Below, piece after piece: positions 1 to 8,425 of a stretch of 64,000 bases of DNA (position 1 is the first letter of the stretch; every line of letters begins with the position of its first letter). Origin of the DNA: Methylobacter sp. (GTDB lineage Bacteria; Pseudomonadota; Gammaproteobacteria; Methylococcales; Methylomonadaceae). Made by a program: the position numbers and the translations under genes. Under the pieces are notes generated by a model. The model saw only the letters and a program-made list of their open reading frames with translations, searched no databases and was not told where the DNA came from. The DNA is taken from NCBI GenBank assembly GCA_026399025.1, contig JAPLRU010000091.1, positions 1 through 64,000 of the forward strand, read 5' to 3'.

Positions 1-386
1 CCCCCTTGCGTTGTCGCTACGGTTGTCGTTACTACTTCCGGTTATCTCCTTTCAGATAACGAGTTTTAGCCCATGCTGGGCACACTAGGGGGCGCATCGC
101 GCCCCATTTCGGAGCCCAAGCGTACTGGATATTTTGATTATTGAAATGGATTGTCGGTTGGAATGCTTTCAAAACACCTCGATCTGTTGGTATTTGTAAA
201 TGGGGCGCGATGCGCCCCTACCGGACTGAAATTTCCAGTAACGCATCATACAAAGTATCTTCCCTAACGTTTTTGCGATGCTTGAGTTTTAACCAATACC
301 TTACGTTTCGGACGGGGCAACATGCCCCGTCCGGCTATCGGTAGACATGGAAACCTTTTGATAAATAGAGCAAGCGGCGCGCTTGA
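1..386. repeat. Non-coding, palindrome-rich region downstream of modE
   Basis: I see no convincing gene here. The stretch holds several short palindromes: GGGGCGC-ATC-GCGCCCC at 89-105, the reverse-orientation version GGGGCGC-GAT-GCGCCCC at 202-218, and GGACGGGGCA/TGCCCCGTCC at 310-332. The last resembles the palindromes at 55173-55196 and 55240-55261, so it belongs to a dispersed REP-like family. A small hairpin (GTTATCT/AGATAAC) lies near 40-60. The 310-332 hairpin sits 55 bp past the modE stop and could end modE transcription, but no T-tract follows it on the minus strand. Confidence 0.6.
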
Positions 387-1262
387 TCAGGAAGCCACGC
401 CAAGAATAACCGTACCCGCTTTAAACACGGCGGTAGCAGCGCCCCCTAAAGATAAATTCAGCGTTTCGATGCTGTCATTGGTCACCGTCGCCGTTACCGA
501 ATCGCCGCCTGTCAGCTCAATCACCACTTCGGAATTCACCGCGCCTTTTTGGATGCGCGAAACCGTGCCTTTTAACTGATTCCGGGCGGAAATGCGATAA
601 CCGCCGAAATCGGTGATGACGATGATTTGCGGAGCTTTAACCAACGCGACGACATCCACGCCGTTTTTAATGTTTAACGACTCGGCCGATTCCTTGGTGA
701 TCGTGGCGACAATGCTTTCTCCGCCTTTCAGCCCGACGACCACAGTGACGTTAACCGCGCCGATGGCGACATCGGTGACTTTGCCGAAAAATTGATTACG
801 CGCGCTTGCTTTCATGATTAACCTCTTAAATAAAAATAAAATATCCTGGTTAGCGACCAGCCGTTGATTGATTTGTTCCAGGAAGCGGCCATGCTCTTGC
901 TGAATTTGAATAAATAATTGCAGAAAGTTTTTACCCGCCGGCGTTAATCGGGTGCCGCCTCCGGCACGGCCGCCGATTGCGGTGGAAACCAAGGTCTTGG
1001 GCGATAAATTGTTGGCGCGTTCAATCATTTCCCAAGCGCCCTTGTAAGTCAAACCGACATTCTTAGCGGCTTGGTTAATGGAGCCGGTGCCGTCAATCGC
1101 CGCAAGCAACCGAAACAGCCGCTCGCCTAAACCGCCTATCAAGCGTATATCGCCTTCCACCAAAGTCGGCTGGAGCGGCGCGTCCGTTACCGACGCCTCG
1201 GTGCCGGACGCGGAAGAATCCGCAGTCCGCGCAAAAAACGCCTCGCCAGTGTCTTGAGCCAT
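387..1262 (-). CDS. modE: Molybdate-responsive transcription regulator ModE
   Basis: Dimeric DNA-binding regulator that binds molybdate and represses or tunes molybdate uptake and molybdoenzyme genes. I chose the ATG at 1262 (291 aa), because the family starts shortly before the winged helix; the frame stays open further upstream without family similarity. Residues about 40-130 form the winged HTH, with the typical GTGSINQAAK and GGRAGGGTRLTPAG motifs. Two Mop (molybdate-binding) domains follow at about 153-217 and 225-290, both opening with SARNQ. Length and order match Escherichia coli ModE (HTH plus di-Mop). The N-terminal 35 residues are low-complexity and family-variable. The gene is divergent from the modC-like gene, with a ModE-type operator between them, so autoregulation is likely. 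Confidence 0.93.
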   Translation of the reverse strand: MAQDTGEAFFARTADSSASGTEASVTDAPLQPTLVEGDIRLIGGLGERLFRLLAAIDGTGSINQAAKNVGLTYKGAWEMIERANNLSPKTLVSTAIGGRAGGGTRLTPAGKNFLQLFIQIQQEHGRFLEQINQRLVANQDILFLFKRLIMKASARNQFFGKVTDVAIGAVNVTVVVGLKGGESIVATITKESAESLNIKNGVDVVALVKAPQIIVITDFGGYRISARNQLKGTVSRIQKGAVNSEVVIELTGGDSVTATVTNDSIETLNLSLGGAATAVFKAGTVILGVAS

Positions 1263-1284
1263 GTTCAATCCTATAAGCAAGATG

Positions 1285-1293
1285 GTTATATAG
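1285..1293. promoter_or_regulatory. Possible ModE half-site at the modE start
   Basis: The sequence GTTATATAG lies about 23 bp upstream of the modE start codon. It carries the TATAT core of a ModE half-site but has no second half at the usual 7-bp spacing. It could be a weak accessory site or simply an AT-rich promoter part. Confidence 0.25.
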
Positions 1294-1438
1294 TGAACTA
1301 CAACCATACTCCGGGCGGCCGCTTTTTTCAAGCAAGGCTGGATAATGCCGACCCGCAATCACCGCATCAGGCGAAAGCAGTATGCGAACTATCGGCGTAT
1401 TTTAAATTCGAGGATGACTTGTTTGACGCTCAACTTAA

Positions 1439-1460
1439 CTATATACTTAACTATATAGCG
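1439..1460. promoter_or_regulatory. Probable ModE operator
   Basis: TATAT (1440-1444), seven bases, then TATAT (1452-1456) followed by AGCG. This matches the TATAT-N7-TAYAT arrangement known for ModE binding sites in Escherichia coli. It lies between the divergent modE and modC-like genes, 178 bp upstream of modE and about 260 bp upstream of the modC-like start. That placement supports control of the modC-like gene, of modE, or of both. Confidence 0.65.
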
Positions 1461-1560
1461 AAAAAAGAAATGGAACACGGATTAAACGGATACTCACTGA
1501 TTAAGAGTATGGAATATAGTTTAAAAAATCCGTGTAAATCAGTTCCATCCGCGTCATCCG

Positions 1561-1606
1561 TCGACTGCATGGATGCAGGAGGTAGAGCAATGCAGGAGCA
1601 ATTGCC
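1561..1606 (+). repeat. 46-bp dispersed repeat, copy 1
   Basis: This stretch contains two ATGCAGGAG units separated by a few bases and ends in CAATTGCC. It is almost identical to the reverse complement of 8215-8262, where the same sequence interrupts another repeat. Here it lies in the leader of the modC-like gene, 110-160 bp before its start. No gene in this window suggests how it moves. Confidence 0.7.
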
Positions 1607-1718
1607 GAGTTCCATTAATAATTTCCAGCATACGCTGAATAGTTACAAGACACATCGTAATGGTATTTTTAAACAACGCATTATCCCTAAGCCCGGCCTC
1701 TTTCTACCGGAGAAACGC

Positions 1719-2837
1719 ATGTTAGACGTCGATGTAAGATTTTCGCAAAACCGTTTTCCCTTGAAATTCAAATTTAAATTGAATCGTATCAATGCCGGCG
1801 TTTTCGGCTTGTCCGGTTGCGGTAAATCGTGCCTGATGTTAATGCTGGCCGGATTACTGAAACCGGACGAGGGACGCATCTTCCTGGACAAGGAAGTGCT
1901 GTTCGATAGTCGAAATCAAATCAATCGCTTGCTTAATCATCCCGACGTTGCCCTGGTTTCTCAGGATATTCAACCCGACGCCAACAAAACCGTTCGGGAA
2001 AACCTATTGTCAGGTTATCGCAAACAAGCCAAAACACAGCGGCGTTTTGATTTTTCCACTATTGTCGATTTATTAAAGCTGGATCATTTACTCGATTTTC
2101 GCGCTCAACATCTGTCCGCCAGCGAAAAGCAGCGAATTTTGCTTGGCCGATCTTTATTAGCCGCGCCGCGTCTTTTGTTATTGGATGACCCGCTGTCATC
2201 GCTGGACGACACGCTTAAGATGCAGATTTATTGCTTTCTTCGCTATGTCCACGAAAAACACCATATCGGCATACTGCATAGCTCATCGACGCTAAGCGAG
2301 GCGTTACGGCTAAGCGATTTTTTGATTTTAATGGCGAACGGCGAAGTAGTGGCTGCGGATTTTCTGCAACAAATTATCCCCAACCAACATTTGCTTGAAT
2401 CGGCAGGCGGACCGTCTATTGACAACATTCTGCCCATTAGCGTCTTGGAGCATGACCCCGCTTACGGCTGCACGACGGCCATGTTTTTCGGAATACGCCT
2501 GACCTTACCCTATACGCCGCGCGCTATTCGCGGCAGAACTTATTATATAGGCTTGCGTTCGCAGGATATTGCGCTGTCTACGCATCCGGTACAGGGCATC
2601 TCCATTCAGAATCAGATCAAAGGACGCGTTTGCGCGATTATTCCCCATTTGGATCGCGTGCTCGTACAAGTGGACACCGGCACAACGCTAACGGTTGAGA
2701 TTACGCTGAGAGCCTTTGCCGGTCTGGACCTACACGAAAACGACAGCATTTATTGCCTGATTAAAACCCATTCGATGCAGTTTTTAGGCGTTGACGCCGA
2801 TGTAGTCGGCCATAGGCAGATACCGCATTATGCTTAA
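1719..2837 (+). CDS. ModC-like ABC ATPase with degenerate catalytic motifs
   Basis: Resembles ModC, the ATPase of the molybdate importer ModABC: nucleotide-binding domain at about 1-230 and a C-terminal TOBE/Mop domain at about 294-358 (372 aa). The ATG at 1719 has a GGAGAA ribosome site and matches the ModC N-terminus; the frame is open for 155 codons upstream without recognisable similarity. Walker A is GLSGCGKS (30-37) and the Q-loop glutamine is about Q82. The signature is LSASE (132-136) instead of LSGGE, the Walker B glutamate is aspartate (LLLLDDP, 152-158), and the H-loop histidine appears to be serine (about S190). No modA or modB lies next to it. It may be a slow ATPase, a regulator or molybdate-binding protein, or a decaying gene. 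A probable ModE operator lies upstream. Confidence 0.75.
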   Translation: MLDVDVRFSQNRFPLKFKFKLNRINAGVFGLSGCGKSCLMLMLAGLLKPDEGRIFLDKEVLFDSRNQINRLLNHPDVALVSQDIQPDANKTVRENLLSGYRKQAKTQRRFDFSTIVDLLKLDHLLDFRAQHLSASEKQRILLGRSLLAAPRLLLLDDPLSSLDDTLKMQIYCFLRYVHEKHHIGILHSSSTLSEALRLSDFLILMANGEVVAADFLQQIIPNQHLLESAGGPSIDNILPISVLEHDPAYGCTTAMFFGIRLTLPYTPRAIRGRTYYIGLRSQDIALSTHPVQGISIQNQIKGRVCAIIPHLDRVLVQVDTGTTLTVEITLRAFAGLDLHENDSIYCLIKTHSMQFLGVDADVVGHRQIPHYA

Positions 2838-3045
2838 TGAAGCTTGTGTTGCCGACCACGGCAGACTCAACGCCGATAGGTAAAGTAAGGCAACTCGCAA
2901 TTAATGAAACATACCACTATTTTCGGTAAAACATGAGATAAAACAATAGCGCAGGATGTGGTGAACGCAGAGAACTACATCAATCAAGCGCGAACGGTGC
3001 AGTTCGTTCCTCACCTTACGGCCGTAAGACTCTCTGAAATTCCTG
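2838..3045. other. Intergenic stretch between convergent genes
   Basis: Lies between the convergent modC-like gene and the small exported-protein gene. I found no open frame with a ribosome site and no clear terminator hairpin with a T-tract. Confidence 0.4.
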
Positions 3046-3558
3046 TTAATGCTGCTGACTCCGGTGCCGAGCATGATCGCCCGACATGACATGACGGCTA
3101 TGGTCGCTAAGTTGCGCATCGAAATAGAGATGAATCGCGGCTATCAATTCCGGCGCTTCGGTCACATAATCGATTTGGCCGCCGTTCGGCAAATCCCGAT
3201 AGCCGAAATGCACGCGCCCCGCTCCCAAACTCAATTCCTTAACACCCGGCATGTCGTTGCCGTGTATGCGTTTCGGTCCTGAAAAATCGCCCTTGGCAAA
3301 ATGCGCCGCAATTTCCGCCAAATGTTTACGGATCAAAGTAATCTGCTCGCTGTCACCGGCATCTTTGGCAATGACTTGCTGTACGCCGCCGTTATCCGTT
3401 TTATTGAAAACATGCAGCGTTTTTTCCAAACTGAACGGCATCACGTCCGCACCGCGCTTGGCAACTTCGTCCAACCTTTCGGCAGAGACGGTTTCGACGG
3501 CATTGGCTGTAGCGATGAAAGCGCAAAACAAAAGAAGATGAATAAGGGGTTTTATCAC
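3046..3558 (-). CDS. Small exported protein of unknown function (often misnamed aspartate carbamoyltransferase)
   Basis: A 170-residue protein whose N-terminus (IKPLIHLLLF...ATANA) looks like a cleavable signal peptide, so it probably acts in the periplasm. I chose the GTG at 3558, which has AGGAAA eight bases upstream; an ATG 22 codons further up would put a hydrophilic stretch before the signal. The mature part carries VMPFSLEKTLHVF, GGVQQVIAKD, DSEQITLIRKHL, GDFSGPKRIHG and a C-terminal DAQLSDH. I recognise this pattern from a family of small proteins often labelled aspartate carbamoyltransferase, but it has none of that enzyme's carbamoyl-phosphate motifs and is about half the size. The C-terminus is histidine-rich, which may point to metal binding (inference). 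True function unknown. Confidence 0.6.
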   Translation of the reverse strand: MIKPLIHLLLFCAFIATANAVETVSAERLDEVAKRGADVMPFSLEKTLHVFNKTDNGGVQQVIAKDAGDSEQITLIRKHLAEIAAHFAKGDFSGPKRIHGNDMPGVKELSLGAGRVHFGYRDLPNGGQIDYVTEAPELIAAIHLYFDAQLSDHSRHVMSGDHARHRSQQH

Positions 3559-4041
3559 AGCGATTTCCTGATTAAGGGTGGAGTCCGACGCTATAAGTTT
3601 AAAGTATGGGCTATCTTCAGCCATTACCGATAATCGACGGACCTTGATTTATTTGTAATCGATAAAAAACGACCGCTTTTAGCTGGACTTTCGGCTGGAG
3701 CGGCCATAGCTCATGCAATCGATCAATGTTTTTATACGCAAGCAGATTATAAGTCGGAGACAAGGTGATAGCGCATTAAAAATATCTTCTTCCGCAGCAC
3801 GCACTCCGGTTGTATGGCGTCAATACGACAAAGAGAGATGTGAAATAATTTTACCTGAGCAAATCGCAGCATATGTCATCCGGTGATGAGCTTCACCACG
3901 TACCGTGCGGTATGCCGTAGCGTGTGGTGAGGCACGAACCGCACGAGGGATGCTGTCATGCTCCGGTGCGGTTCGCGGTTCGTGCCTCACCCTACTCCTG
4001 AAAACATAAACTACGGAGACAAGCACATACCGAAAATCCCC
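3559..4041. repeat. Intergenic region with a large nested inverted repeat
   Basis: No gene is supported in this 483-bp stretch. A 15-bp perfect inverted repeat (GTGAGGCACGAACCG at 3927-3941, complement at 3976-3990) encloses a second partial copy of the same arm, and a smaller CACCAC/GTGTGGTG pair lies just before it. The structure starts about 50 bp past the stop of the large sensor kinase. It may stop its transcription, or it may be one more dispersed palindrome. Confidence 0.5.
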
Positions 4042-7000
4042 CTAACCACCCTCAAAAAGAAATTGCTCCACAATCTCAAGAAAACGCATCACATCAATAG
4101 GCTTGGTAATGTATTGGTCAAAACCGGCCGCCATGCCTTGCTCAATATCGCGCTCGGTCGCATTGGCGCTGATCGCGATGACCGGAGTCTTTTTCGACGA
4201 AGTCATCGAACGCAATACGCTTAATACTTGATAACCGTCCATACCCGGCAAATTAATGTCCAGCAGAATTAACTCCGGACAGCGCGCTGAAACCAGCTCC
4301 AGTCCCAATTCCGGCGTATGCGCGGTAATCAGCTGCAATTTAGGATTCATGCTTAGAATCTCAAAGACCAGCCTGAGATTGGCCGGATTGTCCTCGATAT
4401 AAAGCACCGTGTGCTGACGTTTATCGCCGGCTGCGGTATCTAAAGCCGTTGCCGACGCCAAGTGGTGGCGGCCGATGCTCTGTGCACAAGTCACTTCCGG
4501 CAATTCAATCCAAAAAACGCTGCCCCGCCCTTCCTCGCTTTCCATGCCAATGGCGCCGCCCATCATTTTCATCAGTCGGCGACTGATGGTCAGACCGATG
4601 CCGGTGCCCTCAATATCGGACTGTTCCGCACCCAAACGCGAAAACGGCTGAAAAACTTCCTGCTGCCGCGCTGCCGGAATACCGTAACCGGTATCCGACA
4701 CCGCAAAACGCACCAAACCATTATGTACGCTAACCTGAACCGAGGCCTCTCCTTGCGGACGGTTATATTTGATCGCATTGGAAAGCAGGTTTAACAGGAC
4801 CTGCTTTAACCGGGTGCGGTCAGCGCGGATCACATAAGCGCCGACCAGCGCATCTTTTACGGTAATGCCTCGCACTTGGGCAATAGGTTTGACCAGCGCC
4901 AGACATTCCGCGACCAGCTCAGTGCAAGACAAGGGTTCCAGCGATAAATTAATATTGCCCGATTCAATCTTGGCCAGATCCAGCACTTCATTGATAAGCT
5001 CCAGCAAATGGCGGCCCGCCTTCAGCATCTCATCGACATAATCGGCTTGATCTTCATTCAGTCCGGCTTCTATTTCCAGCAACTGACCGAACCCCAAAAT
5101 CGCATTCATCGGAGTACGTAATTCGTGCGACATACTGGACAAAAACTCCGACTTCGCCTTGTTGGCATGCTCCGCTTCGTCTCTGGCGGCGATAATCTCC
5201 CGCTCATGCTGCTTGCGTTGGCTAATGTCGCGCAAGATACCGGAAAAGTGCCGGCTTTGTTCGATTTCCATGGCCGAAACCGACAGCTCCAGCGGAAAAA
5301 TAGTACCGTCCTTGTGCAGCCCTGTCAGTTCAAGCTGTTTACCCATGATACCCGCCGGCTGTCCGGCGTTGTAGCGCGCCAGATACTGACTATGCTCGCT
5401 GTGATAGGGTTCCGGCATTAACAGGTTAACATTGCAACCGGTTATCTCGGCGGCGCTATAGCCGAACAGCTTCTCCGCCGCCGGATTAAACGAGCGGATA
5501 ATGCCGGCGGGATCGATGGTGATAACGGCGTCCGCCACATTCTCGATAATATGCTTGAAAATAAGCAGTCGCGCCTGCTGTTCCATATTTTCGAGTTCGA
5601 CCAACTTACGCTTGGTAATGTCCTGCACTACGCCCAACATATTCAGCGGGGTGCCGTCTTCGGCGCGCACCACGTCGCCGCGCTCCTGTAACCAGCGCAC
5701 CATGCCGTCCGGCCAAATGCAACGTAACTCGATATTAAATTCGGCGCCCTGATACACACAGGCATTGAGCGCATCGACCAAACGTTGCCGGTCATCCGGG
5801 TGAATATTATGAAAATAATTTTTGTAGGAGTTATCCTGCCGGCTCTTCGGGTAGCCGAACAATGAACAAATACGTTCTGAGCAAATGAGTTCACCGGTCC
5901 GGATATTCCAGTCCCAAGTACCGATATTCGCGTAGAGCTGACTGCGGCGCAGCCGTTCTTCACTTTTATACAGCGCATCGCCGGCCTCGCGCCGCTCGGT
6001 CACATCATCGGAAATACCGATGAAGTGGGTCAAGCGGCCTTGCTCGTCATGCACCGGCGCAATGCGCAAGTCGTTCCAGAACGGCGTACCGTCCTTGCGG
6101 TAGTTCTGCACCAAAGACTCGCCGGCGCGGCCTTCGCTCAGCACCGCGCGAATTTCATCGAGGCCTTGTTGAGCGGTCTCGGTCTCTTGCAAAAAACGGC
6201 AATTACGCCCAATCACCTCCTCGCGACTATAGCCGGTGATACGCTCAAAAGCGGGATTGACGTAAATCAACGGCATATCCGGCTGAGTGGCGTCAACCAT
6301 GCTGATACTGCTGGAACTGGCCTCGACGGCCCGTTCGAGCAGACGCAAACGCAATTCGACTTGCTTGATATGGGTAATATCGGTGCGGATCGACACATAT
6401 TGATAGGGCCGCCCGGTATTATCCAAAAACGGCACGATGCTGGTTTCAACCCAATATAAATTGCCGTTTTTGCGCCGGTTGCAGACCTCGCCCCGCCAGA
6501 CGTTGCCTTGAATGATCGTACTCCATATATCGGCGTAGAAATCGGCCGAATGCTCGCCTGATTTGACGATGCGGTGATTTTGGCCCAACAGCTCATTACG
6601 GCTGTAACCGCTAATTTCGCAAAACATATCATTGACATAAGTCAGCGTACCGGCCACATCCGTGGCACTGACAATGGCATGGACATCCAGCGCTTGCTGC
6701 TGACGTTCCCGCTCATAAAGCGTTGCGTGCATGGACTCGGCTTGTTCCCGCGCTTGGCGGCAACGCCGCGCATGTAAAGCCACAGTGGCAACCAAATGAC
6801 GCGGCTCAATCGGCTTGCTCAGGAAGTGGTCGCCGCCGCGATTCAGCGCCAGCAATTGCTTGGATACGCAGGTTTCCGCCGACAGGTAAACAATCGGCGT
6901 CTGCGCGTAGCGTTCATCGTCGCGTAAAATAACCGCCAGCTCCGGGCCGGAACATTCCGGCATATACATATCCAGCACCAGCACTTCGGCGGCAAAAGTC

Positions 7001-7866
7001 TCCAGCATCTCGGGAACTTGAAGCGGATTGCCCAGTTCCCGCACAATCATTCCGGCTTGCCGCAAAATCAAACCATGAGCCGTCCGTTGCTCGGCGTCGT
7101 CATCGACCAGCAACACACGAAAAGGCTCGGCCGGCGTCAATGCGGCCGAATCGCTGAGCACGCGAAGCAACGCGTCAATATCCACCGGTTTGGTTAAATA
7201 ACAGGTGGCTCCGGCCCGATAGGCGGTGAGTTTGGCGGCAATATCCTTGCGCACCGAGGTAAAGATAACCGGAAAACCGGTAAGGTACTGTTCTTTCAGT
7301 TTTGCGATAAGGCGCGCGCCGGCATCGTCGCCTTCGGGAAACATCATATCCATAATCACCGCGGAAGGCGGTTCGGAGGTTAAGCTTGCCGCGGCAAAAA
7401 CCTCCAGTTGGTGAAACATCTCAACCCGGTAACCCGACTGTTCAAGCATCGAGCATAACCACTTTGCCTGTTCCTCGTCATCCTCCACCACGACGATACG
7501 CGGAACCTCGGTCCGTCCTCCCGGTATTTGCGGAACGAAGTTATGACACGGGTTGACGGTCTGCGCTTCCAGATTCGCCAGCGCTTTGCGCAAAGCATCC
7601 AACACCGGTTGGTCCAAAGCGCCGTCAACGGGTATAGCCGCCACCAGCTGTTCCAAATTGCGCGCCGCTTCGGAAATCAGCATCAGCCGATGCACTCCGG
7701 CCGACCCTACCAAACTATGCGCGGCGCGATGCAAGGTCTCGATGGACTCGCGCCGGCCGCACTCAAGGTTTGTCAACAGCGTCTTGAGAATATCCAAACG
7801 ATCCGGCAGTCGTGTAATAAATTCCTTTCGCATTTGCGAAAGAGTGGCCTGAATATCATTTTCCAT
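4042..7866 (-). CDS. Large hybrid sensor kinase: Hpt-REC-REC-PAS4-HisKA-HATPase-REC
   Basis: A soluble phosphorelay protein of 1274 aa with no membrane segment. Order: Hpt domain (about 1-105, HSLVGSAG with His50), receiver 1 (122-240, Asp173), receiver 2 (248-370, Asp299), four PAS domains (about 390-500, 512-625, 640-755, 770-885), HisKA with SHELRTP (His914), HATPase with the N-box at about 1030 and GTGIGL near 1088, and receiver 3 (1152-1272, Asp1203). All phosphotransfer residues are present, so it could run a complete relay within one chain. Placing the Hpt and two receivers before the kinase core is unusual; the GGDEF protein at 9434-11089 and the Hpt protein at 8426-9172 share the Hpt start, suggesting duplication. 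PAS4 shares NLLMPEPYHSEH-type text with a PAS of the kinase at 11494-13413. The sensed signal is unknown. Confidence 0.93.
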   Translation of the reverse strand: MENDIQATLSQMRKEFITRLPDRLDILKTLLTNLECGRRESIETLHRAAHSLVGSAGVHRLMLISEAARNLEQLVAAIPVDGALDQPVLDALRKALANLEAQTVNPCHNFVPQIPGGRTEVPRIVVVEDDEEQAKWLCSMLEQSGYRVEMFHQLEVFAAASLTSEPPSAVIMDMMFPEGDDAGARLIAKLKEQYLTGFPVIFTSVRKDIAAKLTAYRAGATCYLTKPVDIDALLRVLSDSAALTPAEPFRVLLVDDDAEQRTAHGLILRQAGMIVRELGNPLQVPEMLETFAAEVLVLDMYMPECSGPELAVILRDDERYAQTPIVYLSAETCVSKQLLALNRGGDHFLSKPIEPRHLVATVALHARRCRQAREQAESMHATLYERERQQQALDVHAIVSATDVAGTLTYVNDMFCEISGYSRNELLGQNHRIVKSGEHSADFYADIWSTIIQGNVWRGEVCNRRKNGNLYWVETSIVPFLDNTGRPYQYVSIRTDITHIKQVELRLRLLERAVEASSSSISMVDATQPDMPLIYVNPAFERITGYSREEVIGRNCRFLQETETAQQGLDEIRAVLSEGRAGESLVQNYRKDGTPFWNDLRIAPVHDEQGRLTHFIGISDDVTERREAGDALYKSEERLRRSQLYANIGTWDWNIRTGELICSERICSLFGYPKSRQDNSYKNYFHNIHPDDRQRLVDALNACVYQGAEFNIELRCIWPDGMVRWLQERGDVVRAEDGTPLNMLGVVQDITKRKLVELENMEQQARLLIFKHIIENVADAVITIDPAGIIRSFNPAAEKLFGYSAAEITGCNVNLLMPEPYHSEHSQYLARYNAGQPAGIMGKQLELTGLHKDGTIFPLELSVSAMEIEQSRHFSGILRDISQRKQHEREIIAARDEAEHANKAKSEFLSSMSHELRTPMNAILGFGQLLEIEAGLNEDQADYVDEMLKAGRHLLELINEVLDLAKIESGNINLSLEPLSCTELVAECLALVKPIAQVRGITVKDALVGAYVIRADRTRLKQVLLNLLSNAIKYNRPQGEASVQVSVHNGLVRFAVSDTGYGIPAARQQEVFQPFSRLGAEQSDIEGTGIGLTISRRLMKMMGGAIGMESEEGRGSVFWIELPEVTCAQSIGRHHLASATALDTAAGDKRQHTVLYIEDNPANLRLVFEILSMNPKLQLITAHTPELGLELVSARCPELILLDINLPGMDGYQVLSVLRSMTSSKKTPVIAISANATERDIEQGMAAGFDQYITKPIDVMRFLEIVEQFLFEGG

Positions 7867-7950
7867 GGTTGAATTTTGTTAACAGTGATCGATGTGGCGA
7901 GACGAAGCCATCCAACTTGCAAAAATACTCTTCACTATAATGGGCTACCC

Positions 7951-8073
7951 ACTTAAGACGGGCACTGCCATTAAGTTAAGAAAAAAGCCTTATTTGATCC
8001 CCTCATCCTAACCTTCTCCCGGTGGGAGAAGGAACTGTCCATCTTTAACTTAATGGCACTGACTTAAGACGGG
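7951..8073. mobile_element. MITE-like element with 12-bp flanking direct repeats
   Basis: A 99-bp core (7963-8061) has near-perfect terminal inverted repeats: CACTGCCATTAAGTTAAG at the left, and the right end reads CAGTGCCATTAAGTTAAAG on the other strand. It is flanked on both sides by the identical 12-mer ACTTAAGACGGG (7951-7962 and 8062-8073), as expected for a target-site duplication. The interior holds a CCCCTCATCC...TTCTCCC/GGGAGAAGG hairpin that resembles the repeats at 8206-8356 and 54942-55094. It encodes no protein, so any movement would need a transposase from elsewhere. Confidence 0.65.
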
Positions 8074-8090
8074 ACAACCGACAAATAACC

Positions 8091-8161
8091 GGGAACGCCG
8101 AACCCCAGCTCGGCAATGTTGATCAGTGCGGACATTCGCCAAGCAGGGGCTTGGCGTTCCC
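8091..8161. repeat. Inverted repeat with GGGAACGCC ends
   Basis: GGGAACGCC at 8091-8099 pairs with GGCGTTCCC at 8153-8161, with further partial pairing around AACCCCAGCTCGGC and GCCAAGCAGGGGCTT. It is a typical intergenic palindrome, probably dispersed. No T-tract follows it. Confidence 0.55.
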
Positions 8162-8205
8162 AGCCGCTCGTTGTTATAGAACCCTTAGTTGATAAAGCGA
8201 CAAAA

Positions 8206-8356
8206 AGCCCTCTCGGCAATTGCTCCTGCATTGCCCTACCTCCTGCATCCTTGCAAGTCGTCCAGAGGGAGAGGGTTGGGTGAGGGGAAATTAAAATAAG
8301 AAAAAAAAGCTTATTTGAATCCCCTCATCCCAGCCTTCTCCCTCAGGGAGAAGGAG
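8206..8356. repeat. Palindromic repeat interrupted by a 48-bp insertion
   Basis: Outside the insertion this stretch matches the core of the element at 54942-55094 nearly base for base: AGCCCTCTC, CAGAGGGAGAGGG, TTGGGTGAGGGG, then CCCCTCATCCC and a TTCTCCCT/AGGGAGAAGGAG hairpin. In this copy, 48 bp (8215-8262) are inserted between AGCCCTCTC and CAGAGGG, in the hairpin loop. The terminal CAATACTG inverted repeats of the 55-kb copy are absent here. Confidence 0.65.
8215..8262 (-). repeat. 48-bp dispersed repeat, copy 2 (inserted in another repeat)
   Basis: The reverse complement reads GACGACTTGCAAGG, GCAGGAGGTAGGGC, AATGCAGGAGCAATTGCC and matches 1561-1606 with only a few differences and one gap. 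Because the flanking palindrome is uninterrupted at 54960-54990, this copy shows clean insertion boundaries. That is direct evidence that the 48-bp sequence can move or recombine as a unit. Confidence 0.7.
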
Positions 8357-8425
8357 TAAATGTCGTTTTACTAATTACGGACTCTATACTGAGTTTACCG
8401 TGTCTTTTACTGAGTACCGGTTACT

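Larger units (their letters stand above)
7867..8425. other. 559-bp repeat cluster between two signalling genes
   Basis: No coding capacity is supported here. The stretch contains three separate repeat structures, listed individually: a 99-bp MITE-like element with flanking direct repeats, an inverted repeat with GGGAACGCC ends, and a CCCTCTC/GAGGG palindromic repeat that is itself interrupted by a 48-bp sequence. Together they fill most of the gap and probably uncouple transcription of the two flanking genes. Confidence 0.7.

Noticed and set aside
1254-1718. A 155-codon N-terminal extension of the modC-like protein
   Set aside because: It contains the ModE operator and the 46-bp repeat, shows no family similarity, and a good ribosome site and family start lie at 1719.
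3046-3558. Annotation as aspartate carbamoyltransferase
   Set aside because: The protein is 170 residues, has a signal peptide and lacks the carbamoyl-phosphate binding motif.
7867-8425. An insertion sequence between the two signalling genes
   Set aside because: No transposase frame of any length; only short repeats with inverted ends.
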